A model generated the notes under the pieces. That model was not told the origin of the DNA. It made no database searches and saw only the letters and a list, made by a program, of their open reading frames with translations. A DNA stretch of 64,000 nt from Sphaerochaeta globosa str. Buddy. GTDB lineage: Bacteria > Spirochaetota > Spirochaetia > Sphaerochaetales > Sphaerochaetaceae. The stretch covers positions 1,246,458 to 1,310,457 of the forward strand of contig NC_015152.1 of NCBI RefSeq assembly GCF_000190435.1, given 5' to 3'. This document shows, one piece after another, positions 8,517 to 17,948 of the stretch. A program made the translations under genes and the position numbers. Each line of letters begins with the position of its first letter. Position 1 is the stretch's first letter.

Positions 8517-9845
8517 ATGCAGAACATTGTGTTTGATAAGGATTTCTTGTGGGGTTGTGCTACAGCCAGCTATCAGGTGGAAGGGGCAATTGAAGAGGAT
8601 GGAAGAAAACCTTCCATTTGGGATACCTTCTGCAGCCAAGACGGAACCATTATGAATGGAGATGATGGCAGCATAGCCGCCGATCAGTATCATCGATACA
8701 AGGAAGATGTACAACTGATGAGCGACCTGAATTTTCAGGCGTATCGCTTCTCCATTGCATGGCCTCGCATCCTTCCTGAAGGACGTGGTACGGTAAACCA
8801 GAAGGGTTTGGAATATTACATCAACCTCAGCCAGGAATTACACAGCAAGGGAATCAAAGTAGTGGCGACACTCTACCATTGGGACCTGCCGCAAGTGTTG
8901 CAGGATGAAGGAGGCTGGGCTGTTCGTTCCACCGCATATGCATTTGCTGAGTATGCGAAGGTCTGCTTTGAAGCTCTTGGTCCCTACGTGGACCAGTGGA
9001 TCACGCTCAATGAACCGTTCTGCACCGCATACCTTGGATATTTGCAAGGCATACATGCTCCTGGTATCAAAAATCCGCAACAAGCCTACAATGCTGTCCA
9101 TTATCTGAACCTGGCACATGGCTTAGCCATACTGGAATATAGAAAGAGCGGTCTGAAGGCTCAGATTGGTACCACCCTCAATCCCAGTCTTCCTAGACCT
9201 GCATCCAGGAAGGCCGAGGATGTGCGAGCCGCACGCTATGCAAGAGCCATTTTCACCGATGTATTTCTGTTACCATTGGTAGGAAAGGGATATCCCGTGG
9301 AAGTGACACAGGACATGCATATCAGTTTTCCAATCCAAAGTGGTGATATGCAAATCATCGCCCAACCCATTGATTTCATCGGCATCAATTATTATATGGA
9401 AAGGGCGGTAGTTCTTGATGAGTCGGATCTGTTCCTTCATAGGGAAGTCCCCTCATGGCAACGAACTACCAACCAGGATTGGCCGATTGTACCCTATGGG
9501 CTTCTCAGGATTCTCAAATATTTCGATACGGTTACAAACGGACTTGCTCTGTACATCACAGAGAACGGTTGTGCCAGTGATGATGAGCTTGTTGAGGGCA
9601 GGGTTCATGACCATTTCCGCTGTGATTACATCAATGAGCATCTTGCTGCATGCAAGCAAGCAATCGATGAGGGTGTGAATCTCAAAGGATACTTTGTTTG
9701 GTCGTTCATGGATAATTTTGAATGGGCATGGGGATATAGTAGAAGATTTGGTATTATCTATGTGGATTATGAAAGTCAAGAAAGATTCCCCAAAGATAGT
9801 GCCTACATGATGCGTGATATTATATCAGGATACTGTGAATACTAG
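8517..9845 (+). CDS. GH1 beta-glucosidase (cytoplasmic)
   Basis: 442-residue family 1 glycoside hydrolase with no signal peptide, so it acts on imported beta-glucosides such as cellobiose. The FLWGCATASYQVEGA motif opens the barrel. The acid/base glutamate is Glu166 in TLNEP and the nucleophile is Glu349 in ITENG; the C-terminal SFMDNFEWAWGYSRRFG signature is intact. The GTG at 8502 is in frame, but the ATG at 8517 has AAGGA 7 nt upstream. The name bglA or bglB would be a guess. It is followed by a strong terminator and then the AT-rich island. Since the sugar is not phosphorylated in most such enzymes, a beta-glucosidase is favoured over a 6-phospho enzyme, though the sequence alone does not settle this. 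Confidence 0.93.
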   Translation: MQNIVFDKDFLWGCATASYQVEGAIEEDGRKPSIWDTFCSQDGTIMNGDDGSIAADQYHRYKEDVQLMSDLNFQAYRFSIAWPRILPEGRGTVNQKGLEYYINLSQELHSKGIKVVATLYHWDLPQVLQDEGGWAVRSTAYAFAEYAKVCFEALGPYVDQWITLNEPFCTAYLGYLQGIHAPGIKNPQQAYNAVHYLNLAHGLAILEYRKSGLKAQIGTTLNPSLPRPASRKAEDVRAARYARAIFTDVFLLPLVGKGYPVEVTQDMHISFPIQSGDMQIIAQPIDFIGINYYMERAVVLDESDLFLHREVPSWQRTTNQDWPIVPYGLLRILKYFDTVTNGLALYITENGCASDDELVEGRVHDHFRCDYINEHLAACKQAIDEGVNLKGYFVWSFMDNFEWAWGYSRRFGIIYVDYESQERFPKDSAYMMRDIISGYCEY

Positions 9846-9881
9846 ATAGAAAATATAGTAAAGTAATATAAATAACTATAT

Positions 9882-9913
9882 AAACCTATAATATATGAAT
9901 GTGTTATAGGTTT
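9882..9913 (+). terminator. rho-independent terminator of the GH1 gene
   Basis: Perfect 10-bp stem AAACCTATAA / TTATAGGTTT with a 12-nt loop, followed by ATTTTTATATTTT. Confidence 0.75.
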
Positions 9914-10780
9914 ATTTTTATATTTTAAGAATATGAAAAATATAAACTAAAATATTGATATAGATGTTATATACATTTATAACGATATGGAAATAATTAA
10001 AAACAGTTTAAATATAATATGTAATTAAGTCAGATAGATACTATAACTATGTCTAAACACTAGGTACTATATGTATTACGTACCAATTGCATAGTATGAG
10101 AAATGTTAATAGTAATTTTAAAAACATATCATAAATATATAGAAAACGTATAGAAAAATAATAGATGAAAATTAAAACAATACTTATACAATAGTATTTT
10201 ACGTAGTATTACTGGTGAAAGTAATATATAGTACTAATGTGTTTGAAATTGCCCAGAAATTGCACGTAGAGTAATTCGTAACGAGCTGCTTTCGTTGTCT
10301 CCTGGCTTGGTGATTCTTTGAAGTCACTGAGTCTTGATCAAGCCAAGGAATCTCTCTCACCTATGCTCTGGAATACAAAAGATATGAGGACCAAAATATT
10401 TCCTGCTTCCTAGAATTGGATTCCATGAAAATTCTTATAAGGATTCTTTTGTAATACAATCGGTTGGAACGTATGCTAATATGGCTTAACCAATAGTATT
10501 TCTAGTGTATAATTCAGAAATAGCAGGATAATTTGACATGCGTTTAGACAAATGGATGATTGTGTATGAATATATATAAAAACACATTAAGATATATATA
10601 AGAATAAATAGAAATACCATGTAAAAAAAGTGAAATAATATTGTTTTAACTGTAATACACTTAGTAATACTTTTATTTGTATTGTATTTATATAGTATTA
10701 TATACGTAGATACACAAGTTTTAGAATAATACTTGTACGACGAAAAAACTCGGAGTATACTAATTACCAAGGTTAAAAAT
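9914..10780. other. AT-rich non-coding flank upstream of parA, with iterated AATACT/AGTATT motifs
   Basis: About 870 bp without a credible gene, far more AT-rich than the rest of the window. It contains many copies of AGTATT/AATACT and TACGTA in both orientations. Small dyads include GGTAC-N12-GTACC (near 10065-10086), AATACT-N8-AGTATT and TATTACT-N6-AGTAATA (near 10176-10230). A short, more GC-rich stretch near 10240-10430 contains TGGCTTG and CAAGCCA arms. The last 130 bp before parA are especially dense in TAATAC repeats, as would suit a parS-like centromere or an autoregulatory operator. Confidence 0.45.
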
Positions 10781-11542
10781 ATGGCGAGGACGATATCTTT
10801 CCACCTGCAAAAGGGTGGTGTAGGGAAAACTACTATCTCAGGTACATTAGCATGCCAATCCGCTCTGGATGGGTATCGTACTCTGTTGGTTGATGTTGAT
10901 CCCCAAGGTAATGCATCGTCTTGGTTTCTCAATGAAGCGCCTACCTTTGAATTGGCCGATGTCGTGCAAGGAAAGTGTTTTATCCAGGATGCAATTGTAT
11001 CTGTTGCACAAGTACCGAACCTTTTTGTTCTTCCTACGTTTGGGATCGGAGGAACCCTCAAGCTTTATTCTGAAACTAAATTGGCTGAAGAACCGTATGT
11101 ATTGCAAGATTTGATAAAAGAAGTATCAGAAAATTATGATCGAATTATTCTTGATCTGTCTCCGGGCTTAGGACGTCTAGAACGCGCAGCACTCATATCA
11201 AGTGACGAAGTTATTACACCGATGACCCCTGAAGTTTTCAGTCTAGATGGATTGGAGATTTTTATTGATGAGCTGAATAAGTTGAGAAAAAACTTACGCT
11301 CACCTGTCAGGCATACAAAGATTATTATAAATTCCTTTGACAATAGGATCAGACAGCATAGGGATATTTATTCTGCAGCATGTGAAGGCGTTTTTACTGT
11401 ATATAAGATTCCGGTTGATCCATTGTTCAGAAAAGCACAAGAAGCAGGTTGTGCGCCTCAACTATTCAAGGTACGAGGTAAAGGATTGAAAGAGAGCACT
11501 GTTGACGCGATTCAGACACTTAATAAAGAGATTTGGAGATAG
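10781..11542 (+). CDS. ParA-family partition ATPase
   Basis: 253-residue deviant-Walker ATPase of the ParA/Soj/MinD class. The Walker A motif KGGVGKTT (residues 11-18) contains the signature lysine. LVDVDPQGN is the Walker A' motif and IILDLSPGLG replaces the usual D-x-x-P/G Walker B region. The N-terminus runs directly into Walker A, with no DNA-binding extension, as in type Ib plasmid ParA and Soj. The ATG at 10781 has only a weak RBS (AAGG). It is followed 2 nt later by a small RHH-like protein rather than a ParB, which suggests a plasmid-type or mobile partition cassette. It sits alone between two AT-rich non-coding flanks. Confidence 0.88.
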   Translation: MARTISFHLQKGGVGKTTISGTLACQSALDGYRTLLVDVDPQGNASSWFLNEAPTFELADVVQGKCFIQDAIVSVAQVPNLFVLPTFGIGGTLKLYSETKLAEEPYVLQDLIKEVSENYDRIILDLSPGLGRLERAALISSDEVITPMTPEVFSLDGLEIFIDELNKLRKNLRSPVRHTKIIINSFDNRIRQHRDIYSAACEGVFTVYKIPVDPLFRKAQEAGCAPQLFKVRGKGLKESTVDAIQTLNKEIWR

Positions 11543-11544
11543 GT

Positions 11545-11799
11545 ATGGCACTTAAGAGAAACCCAGAGGCAGAGAACGAAGTAATCCCCGAAAACAGTAT
11601 TAGCGGGCAAAAGGCTAAACAACTTTTTTCCCAGGAGACAAGGGCTCCAAAGAAAGAGAACAAGGTGTTAACAACCTTTTCAATCGAACCGTCATTCAAG
11701 CGGGAGTTGGAAGAGCTGTTCTCGAGTATGGGGTTGGGTTGGGCTGCCGGAATAAGGTTTTCTTTAAAAGAATTCTCCAAAAAGCATTCTCAGGAATAG
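11545..11799 (+). CDS. small ribbon-helix-helix-like partner of ParA
   Basis: 84-residue hydrophilic protein beginning 2 nt after the parA stop, with GGAGAT as its ribosome binding site. The N-terminal 45 residues are charged and probably disordered. The C-terminal part (VLTTFSIEPSFKRELEELFSS, then GLGWAAGIRFSLKEF) has the beta-strand/helix/helix pattern of ribbon-helix-helix DNA-binding domains such as ParG and omega. Its likely role is centromere binding and repression of the parA promoter, with the N-terminal tail stimulating the ATPase. No specific family was recognised, so this rests on pattern and position. Confidence 0.6.
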   Translation: MALKRNPEAENEVIPENSISGQKAKQLFSQETRAPKKENKVLTTFSIEPSFKRELEELFSSMGLGWAAGIRFSLKEFSKKHSQE

Positions 11800-12228
11800 T
11801 ACTGATATTCGCAACACTGTCGATTTGCAACCAGGAAAGAATTGTAGTTTTTACTACAATTCTATTGGTATGTCATTAATATTTACTGGTATAGTTAATA
11901 ATTATGCTATTAAATATATATTATAATCATTTTAAATATGAATATAAAATGTATCGAAATAATACAAAATACTATAAAAATAAATATCAAAATAATATAT
12001 TAGTTATGGTAATATTTGTAGTTGGTTATGAGTAATACAGATATATCATATACATATTAAATATATAATAAATAGCATTATATAGATACTTAACCGATAT
12101 AGAAAATAATGGATACACTATGGTAATATAATAAAAATATATAATAAAAGACTGTAATAGTATATAAAAAGTAGCATACTAGAAAGTAATGCTATAACAG
12201 AAAAATTTTATAGGTCTGTAAAATTCTT
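11800..12228. other. AT-rich non-coding flank downstream of the ParA cassette
   Basis: About 430 bp with no gene, composed largely of A/T and again rich in TAATA, AATAC and AGTAT words (for example near 11955-12035 and 12120-12180). Composition resembles the upstream flank and differs sharply from both neighbouring glycosidase genes, so the two flanks plus parA appear to be one inserted or specially evolving block of about 2.3 kb. Confidence 0.45.
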
Positions 12229-12257
12229 TTGTCCCCAAAGATAACCTACAGTATACT
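12229..12257 (+). promoter_or_regulatory. predicted promoter of the GH13 gene
   Basis: TTGTCC (12229-12234), 17-nt spacer, TATACT (12252-12257). The predicted +1 is near 12264 and GAGGAGCGAG serves as the ribosome binding site before ATG 12277. Confidence 0.6.
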
Positions 12258-12276
12258 GGCTGCGAGGAGCGAGAAC

Positions 12277-13887
12277 ATGGCAGAAGCATGGTATCAAGAT
12301 TGTGTTGTGTACCAAATCTATCCGAGGAGTTTTCAGGATAGCAATGGGGATGGAATAGGGGATATCCCTGGAATTATTCAGCGACTGGATTACCTGCAAA
12401 CACTGCTGATCGATGCTATTTGGCTCAGTCCCATTTTTCTCTCTCCTATGGCTGATTTTGGGTATGATGTTTCAAACTACTGCGCAATCGATCCTGTTTT
12501 TGGAACCATGGAGGACGTTGAAAATCTTATTGCAGAAGCTCATACGCGAAATATTCGGGTTGTATTCGATTTGGTTCTCAATCATACATCAAAGGAACAT
12601 CCTTGGTTCATTGAAAGTAAACAATCCCGCGATACTGAGAAGTCAGATTTCTATATATGGTCCGATACCATTCCCAACAATTGGTATGCAGCCTTCGGCG
12701 GGCGGGCTTGGACATATGATTCTCTTCGAAAACAGTACTACTTGCATTCGTTTTTGCCTGATCAACCGGATCTGAACTGGAGAAATCCCAAAGCTGTGGA
12801 TGCGATTTTCAGTCAGTTGAAGTTTTGGTTGGATAAGGGTGTTGATGGGTTTCGATTGGACGTCATCAATTGCATCATCAAAGACGATGCCTTTCGAAAT
12901 AATCCCAAAATACTTGGATCCCGTCCTCGTCCCTATGATATGCAGCGCCATATTTTTGACCGCAACAGACCTGAATCACATCAGAAATTAAAAATGATGC
13001 GTAAACTGATCGACGGTTATGATCAGCGTATGCTTGTAGGCGAGATAATGGTGGAGCTGCCAGGAGAGCCTGAGCTGGCTGCCTCATATTTGGGAAGGTT
13101 TCAGGATGAGCTACATCTTTGCTTTGATTTCTCGCTTGCCTATACACGGTTTTCTGCTCTGAAATGGAAAAGAGTAGCCAAGCGTTGGTATGAGGCTGTA
13201 GGAAAACATAGGGTTCCGACTTGGGTATTAAACAATCATGACCTTCCGAGACTAATAAGCCGTTTACGGGGAAATGAAAATAAGGCACGATTGGCAGCGA
13301 TGTTTCTGCTCACCCAGCGTGGTGCAATTTTCTTGTATTATGGCGAGGAATTGGGAATCCCCAACTCCAAGGTATCCCGATCAGCAATGTATGATCCTTT
13401 GGGAAAGCGGTATTGGCCATTTCATCCAGGTCGTGATCCTGAGCGTGGTCCTATGATTTGGAGCACGGGAGAAGGGAACGGTTTCACTACGGGAGAAAGT
13501 TGGCTCCCCTTTGCAAAAGCAGCGAACCGTTATTCGGTTGAGAATCAGGAACTTGAAGATGATTCAATGCTTCATTTCTATAGAAAGCTGTTAGGATTGC
13601 GCAATAAGGATTCTGTTTTACGTCTTGGCTTGTGTTCGTTCATTGACACGACCTGCATCCATATTCTTGCCTATTGCAGGGAACTTGATGAAGATCAAAG
13701 GCTGATTCTTCTCAATATGAGTGGAAAGATACAGACGTTCGGTATCCCATTGTTGCAGGACAAAGACATCCGCTGTGAGAAGCTGTTCTCTACTCATATG
13801 GTGCAGGAACCTGAAATGGACAGCCTGCATGCAATTACCATGCAGCCCTACCAAGGCAGCATCTATCGTTTGGTGTCCAAACAATAG
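12277..13887 (+). CDS. GH13 alpha-glucosidase / oligo-1,6-glucosidase type
   Basis: 536-residue cytoplasmic alpha-amylase superfamily hydrolase of the alpha-glucosidase/oligo-1,6-glucosidase group. It opens with WYQDCVVYQIYPRSFQDSNGDGIGD, typical of that group. The catalytic triad is visible: nucleophile Asp195 in GFRLD, acid/base Glu256 in VGEIM and Asp322 in NNHD. No signal peptide, so it acts on imported maltose- or isomaltose-type sugars. Start chosen at 12277 by the GAGGAG ribosome binding site. It ends 20 nt before the convergent glnN gene. Exact bond specificity is not assigned. Confidence 0.92.
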   Translation: MAEAWYQDCVVYQIYPRSFQDSNGDGIGDIPGIIQRLDYLQTLLIDAIWLSPIFLSPMADFGYDVSNYCAIDPVFGTMEDVENLIAEAHTRNIRVVFDLVLNHTSKEHPWFIESKQSRDTEKSDFYIWSDTIPNNWYAAFGGRAWTYDSLRKQYYLHSFLPDQPDLNWRNPKAVDAIFSQLKFWLDKGVDGFRLDVINCIIKDDAFRNNPKILGSRPRPYDMQRHIFDRNRPESHQKLKMMRKLIDGYDQRMLVGEIMVELPGEPELAASYLGRFQDELHLCFDFSLAYTRFSALKWKRVAKRWYEAVGKHRVPTWVLNNHDLPRLISRLRGNENKARLAAMFLLTQRGAIFLYYGEELGIPNSKVSRSAMYDPLGKRYWPFHPGRDPERGPMIWSTGEGNGFTTGESWLPFAKAANRYSVENQELEDDSMLHFYRKLLGLRNKDSVLRLGLCSFIDTTCIHILAYCRELDEDQRLILLNMSGKIQTFGIPLLQDKDIRCEKLFSTHMVQEPEMDSLHAITMQPYQGSIYRLVSKQ

Positions 13888-13906
13888 ATGCTGGGTGCTT
13901 CAGTTC

Positions 13907-16027
13907 CTAGAGCCTGAAAAGCAAATCGTCATAACTGGGGAACGGCCAGAATGTCTTATCCGTGTAGGTTTCCATGAGGTCGAGATGGCTTCTCAAGTTT
14001 TGCATTTGTGAAACTACTTCATCGCGATAGATTTGTGCTTGTTTGAGTACTTCATCCTTGTAGGAAAGAGCCTTGGCAATACAGACATGCAACAGTTCCG
14101 TTCCTTCGATTGCCTGATTCAAGGCGTTTTGGACCGTAGAAATTGTCTGCCGCTGAATTGCAACCTCAAACCCTATGGCCTCTTGTTTCGCAATGGAGTC
14201 AGCAAGAGTGCCAACGTAGCGTATGACTGAAGGAATGACAAACTTTCTGCACATTTCAACCATGATGGAAGCTTCAATATTGATCTGTTTGCTGTAGGTC
14301 TGCAAATTGATTTCCAGCCGTGAGGAGATTTCCGATCGGGTAAAAATCTTTTGCTTTTCAAAAAGCTCGATGCTTTTCTCGTTTACCAACTGAGGCAGTG
14401 CACTTACTGTATCCTTGAAATCAGGAAGGCCTCTACTAAGGGCTTCTTCCTTCCATTCCTTGCTATAGCCGTTGCCGTTGAAAACGATTCGTTTGTGGTC
14501 CTGATAGAATTCACGGATGATTGCATGCGACTCGAGTGCGATATCCTGTGCACCCTCAAGACGGAGGGCGACTTCTTCCAGAACATGGGCAACAGCAGCA
14601 TTGATATAGATGTTGGGATCGGCCATCGATTGAGAAGAGCCTACCATACGATATTCAAACTTGTTTCCGGTAAAGGCGATGGGGCTGGTGCGGTTGCGGT
14701 CCGTCAGATCCTTGGGCAGCTGCGGCAGCATGGTCATACCCATTTTGACGAACTGGCGGTCACTCTTGGCACAGCATCCTTCCATGGTAATGGTATCGAG
14801 AATGGAAGTAAGCTGATCACCCAGGTATATGCTGATAATGGCTGGAGGCGCTTCGGATGCACCCAGGCGATGGTCGTTGCCGGCCGTTGCCGCTCCACAA
14901 CGGATGAGTGGGGCATACTCATCCATCGCTTTGATGAATGAGGTGAGGAAAATCAAGAACTGGAGATTGTCCTCCACATTGCTGCCCGGTGCAAGCAGGT
15001 TGGTCCCGTCTTCGGTAGAGAGCGACCAGTTGTCATGCTTGCCCGACCCGTTGACACCCAGAAAGGGTTTCTCATGCAAAAGCGCTACCATGCCATGCCG
15101 AAGTGCTACCATCTGCAGTACATCCATCAACAGCTGGTTGTGGTCGGTGGATAAGTTTGCAGCATCGTAGACGACGGCAATCTCGAACTGGTTGGGAGCA
15201 GCTTCCTTGTGCTGTGTCTTGCTGCTGATACCGAGCTTCCACAGCTCATAGTTGAGCTCGCTCATAAAAACCGTAACACGGTCTCCGATAGTCCCATAGT
15301 AATGGTCGTTGAGCTCCTGGCCTTTTGCTGCGAGGTTTCCCATGACAGTCCGACCGGAGAGCCTTAAGTCGGGTCTCTGATCGTAGAACTTCTTGTCCAC
15401 CAGGAAGTACTCCTGTTCAGGACCGATATTGATTACAACTCGTTTCGCCTTGGTATTGCCCAACGCCCTGAGGACTCGCAAGGTCTGTTTTTCCAAAGCC
15501 TGATTGGAACGCAGAAGGGGCACTTTCTTGTCCAGAGCCTCTCCATTGTAGGAGAAGAATGCAGTGGGGATGTATAAGGTTTTTACTCCATTCACATCCT
15601 TGAGAAAAGCAGGTGATGAAGTGTCCCATGCAGTGTAGCCTCGCGCCTCAAATGTGGCCCTGAGCCCTCCATTGGGGAATGAGGAAGCATCGCCTTCGCC
15701 TTTTATCAACTCTTTGCCGGAAAATTCCAGCAAGACTTTTCCCCCCTTGGTAGGGCTGATGAAGGAGTCATGCTTCTCAGCGGTAAGCCCGGTCAACGGC
15801 TGGAACCAATGGCAAAAATGCGTTGCTCCCTTGGAAAGGGCCCATTGCTTCATTGCACTGGCAACATAATCAGCAAGCTCACTGGTAAGTTCGCGTTGAC
15901 CACGCTGGACCTCTTTCAGCTCCCTGATGGTGGGGTCGCTGAGATATTTACCCATTTCTGTTTCAGTAAAGCAGTTGATGCCGTAGAAATCGGTAACCGG
16001 GGTTTTTGCGTAGTCGATATCGAACAT
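13907..16027 (-). CDS. glnN: glutamine synthetase type III
   Basis: 706-residue GSIII, the long glutamine synthetase of Bacteroidetes, cyanobacteria and some spirochaetes. It condenses glutamate and ammonia with ATP. Diagnostic segments are the N-terminal GATHFCHWFQPLTGLTAEKHD region, the NIGPEQEYFLVD metal-binding stretch, the QFEIAVVYDAAN / STDHNQLLM region and GVNGSGKHDNWSLST. Length is about 700 as expected, far from the roughly 450 of GSI. The ATG at 16027 follows GGAGGAAGGG. The gene is convergent with the GH13 gene. No adjacent PII gene was seen. Confidence 0.97.
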   Translation of the reverse strand: MFDIDYAKTPVTDFYGINCFTETEMGKYLSDPTIRELKEVQRGQRELTSELADYVASAMKQWALSKGATHFCHWFQPLTGLTAEKHDSFISPTKGGKVLLEFSGKELIKGEGDASSFPNGGLRATFEARGYTAWDTSSPAFLKDVNGVKTLYIPTAFFSYNGEALDKKVPLLRSNQALEKQTLRVLRALGNTKAKRVVINIGPEQEYFLVDKKFYDQRPDLRLSGRTVMGNLAAKGQELNDHYYGTIGDRVTVFMSELNYELWKLGISSKTQHKEAAPNQFEIAVVYDAANLSTDHNQLLMDVLQMVALRHGMVALLHEKPFLGVNGSGKHDNWSLSTEDGTNLLAPGSNVEDNLQFLIFLTSFIKAMDEYAPLIRCGAATAGNDHRLGASEAPPAIISIYLGDQLTSILDTITMEGCCAKSDRQFVKMGMTMLPQLPKDLTDRNRTSPIAFTGNKFEYRMVGSSQSMADPNIYINAAVAHVLEEVALRLEGAQDIALESHAIIREFYQDHKRIVFNGNGYSKEWKEEALSRGLPDFKDTVSALPQLVNEKSIELFEKQKIFTRSEISSRLEINLQTYSKQINIEASIMVEMCRKFVIPSVIRYVGTLADSIAKQEAIGFEVAIQRQTISTVQNALNQAIEGTELLHVCIAKALSYKDEVLKQAQIYRDEVVSQMQNLRSHLDLMETYTDKTFWPFPSYDDLLFRL

Positions 16028-16111
16028 GATGCCCTTCCTCCCTAATCGTATGTTTCTGACAATACACACTTTTGTAGGAGTATTGCAAGAAGAGAAGCTT
16101 CTTAGCTGATT

Positions 16112-17185
16112 CTAGATAGTGTCGATTGGTGTGATATTGACAGTAATGGTATCAGAGTAGAGGCCTGCAGGAGCCATTTCAGCTTTGAAACTATCGACCC
16201 TTGTAGCTTCGATATCCCTGATAAACGTTCCGTTGTTCAGCCCGGTCCAACTGATCGGCGATCCTCCTAGTACATCCTGGCTGTTGAACCGCAGTGTATA
16301 GGGAATGGCATATTGGTTGGTAATCCCATCCAGATGCAGGCTGAAACTGGGACTGTTGTATTGGTTGGTGAACACAACATTCACCCCATATGTTTTTGAG
16401 GTGAGTGCATTGGCCACACTCAGTTGGGCGCGGGCCACCTTCGCAATACTTGTTCCATAGGCACCCGTGATAGTAAAGCTCTGCTCATCGAGAATGCTGA
16501 GCGTGTACGTAACCTGGCTTACCGGCTCTCCGTAGGGGACAGGCGGGGGAGGGGCGGACGTGCCACTGCTCAAGATTGGGGTGGTATCGGTAGGGCTGCT
16601 GTTGTTCACGGGAATAAGGGTGTCATTCCCAGGCCAATAGCCGCCGCCGTTATCGGCGACAGCCACTTGGAAACCTCCAAAGGTGCCGCTGGTAAGCGTG
16701 TACTGAGCCCCTGGCTGGAAACGCCTCCAATCCTGGTCGCTTACCAAATACAAGTCGGCAATGAACACTGCAAGGTTTAGATTGCCGTTTTCTGTACGCA
16801 AGGGTTGCGACCCGTCACTTTGGTATAACGGATTGACCTGGGTGGCACCCTTTACTGTTGATACTGCGTACAAGGTGAAGTAGGTGGCCTGATTGTTGTA
16901 AATAGGTAAGCCGGTTTGCCAATCATTGCTCCAGGTGATGGGGCCGGTGAACTGAAAACTAGTCGAAAGGTTTATGTTGAGAATGTTGGGATCAAAGAGT
17001 TGGCTTCCCCCAGTAGTAATCGTCAAGGTACCCATATGGGCAACCAGCTTGTTGGAATTGAGCGGACTGAATCCTTGCTCAAAGTAGAGCACATCCTTGG
17101 GTACCCACGTAGCAGTAATCTGAGCAGACAGGTGGGCAGATAACAATAGTAGGCATATTAGCAAGAGTGTCCGAATTTTTCCCAT
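16112..17185 (-). CDS. exported protein of unknown function, paralogue A
   Basis: 357-residue protein, no recognised family. A signal peptide (MGKIRTLLLICLLLLSAHLSA, cleavage probably before QITATW) sends it across the inner membrane. The mature N-terminus reads ATWVPK, like AxYVPES in the two paralogues downstream. A DTTPIL segment and a proline-rich linker (PPPPVPYGEP) separate two beta-rich halves. The last strand, GLYSDTITVNI, resembles the C-terminal strand of fimbrial or spore-coat-U-like subunits, but no chaperone or usher lies nearby. A TTGTCT-17-TAGCAT promoter ends 6 nt before the ATG. It is the most divergent of the three paralogues. Confidence 0.7.
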   Translation of the reverse strand: MGKIRTLLLICLLLLSAHLSAQITATWVPKDVLYFEQGFSPLNSNKLVAHMGTLTITTGGSQLFDPNILNINLSTSFQFTGPITWSNDWQTGLPIYNNQATYFTLYAVSTVKGATQVNPLYQSDGSQPLRTENGNLNLAVFIADLYLVSDQDWRRFQPGAQYTLTSGTFGGFQVAVADNGGGYWPGNDTLIPVNNSSPTDTTPILSSGTSAPPPPVPYGEPVSQVTYTLSILDEQSFTITGAYGTSIAKVARAQLSVANALTSKTYGVNVVFTNQYNSPSFSLHLDGITNQYAIPYTLRFNSQDVLGGSPISWTGLNNGTFIRDIEATRVDSFKAEMAPAGLYSDTITVNITPIDTI

Positions 17186-17191
17186 ATCCTT

Positions 17192-17220
17192 ATGCTACCG
17201 AAGAAGCTTTCATAAGACAA
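17192..17220 (-). promoter_or_regulatory. promoter of exported paralogue A, -10 six nt from start
   Basis: On the minus strand: TTGTCT (17220-17215), 17-nt spacer, TAGCAT (17197-17192), then six bases and the ATG at 17185. The transcript would begin at or next to the start codon. Confidence 0.55.
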
Positions 17221-17948
17221 GAGGATGTTGTTGAATAAGCAGGGTTCATTTGATTCTGAACGAAAGAGGGTAATTTTTCTCCAAGCTTACGGGGTAGGCG
17301 TATTGACTACTCCTATGCTACTTTAGCTGCCTTCAGGAGCCCTTTGCACAATACCCTGGTCTATACCGGCAACTCCAATTTTCTTTGCTTTGAGAATTCC
17401 TTACATTTCAAAATTCCCACCCCCAAATCTATTGGTACTCTGGATAACTTTGCCCCTAGCGGCTGTTAGTGTACGGATGTACCTCTACAGATCCCTCAAA
17501 AGAGAGGTAGGTGATGAACAATCTATTCTCCAAAACAGCTATAAAAGCTTATTCATAATAGCGTACAAAATGGGTGGATGCAGTTGCCTTTTTGGTAGTG
17601 CAGAAAGTTCCAATGCAGGAAAAGGTGTATTGACAATTTATAAATGGGTTTCACATTCCAGCATGCTAGGGAATCGATATCTTCTTATGAATTGGTCTAG
17701 GTGTGACATACCAGAAATGATGAATGTATGTCCTATCCTTTTGTTTAAATTACAAACCAACTATTATAAAAGAGTGAATTTCCTTAATAGTTAAGGATTA
17801 GACAGACAGTTACTCAATGGTGTATACTTATTACTATTCCAATATGGACTACAAATAGTCCTTGGTACCATGGTTGTTGAAATTAACCTATAACATATGA
17901 CATATCATGTGCGTAGTAGCAGTATGATAGGTGAATATGAAGGAATGA
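17221..17948. other. non-coding stretch between exported paralogues A and B
   Basis: About 730 bp. A 134-codon frame (17390-17794) starts at TTG, has no RBS and no recognisable motif. The left part (about 17290-17470) has ordinary GC, the right part is AT-rich. It may hold a decayed gene but I cannot identify one. Confidence 0.3.

Noticed and set aside
10486-11061. 191-codon minus-strand frame overlapping parA
   Set aside because: Antisense to the well-supported ParA Walker motifs and running into AT-rich DNA; a shadow frame.
10781-11799. Chromosomal parAB (Soj-Spo0J) locus near the origin
   Set aside because: The partner is a small RHH-like protein with no ParB/Spo0J domain, and no rsmG, mnmG, dnaA or other origin genes are near.
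17220-17480. Possible transposase remnant upstream of paralogue A
   Set aside because: Short runs of plausible residues in different frames but no motif or terminal repeats that identify an element.
17390-17794. 134-codon open frame between exported paralogues A and B
   Set aside because: TTG start, no ribosome binding site, no recognisable motif, and composition that changes midway; listed only as part of a non-coding stretch.
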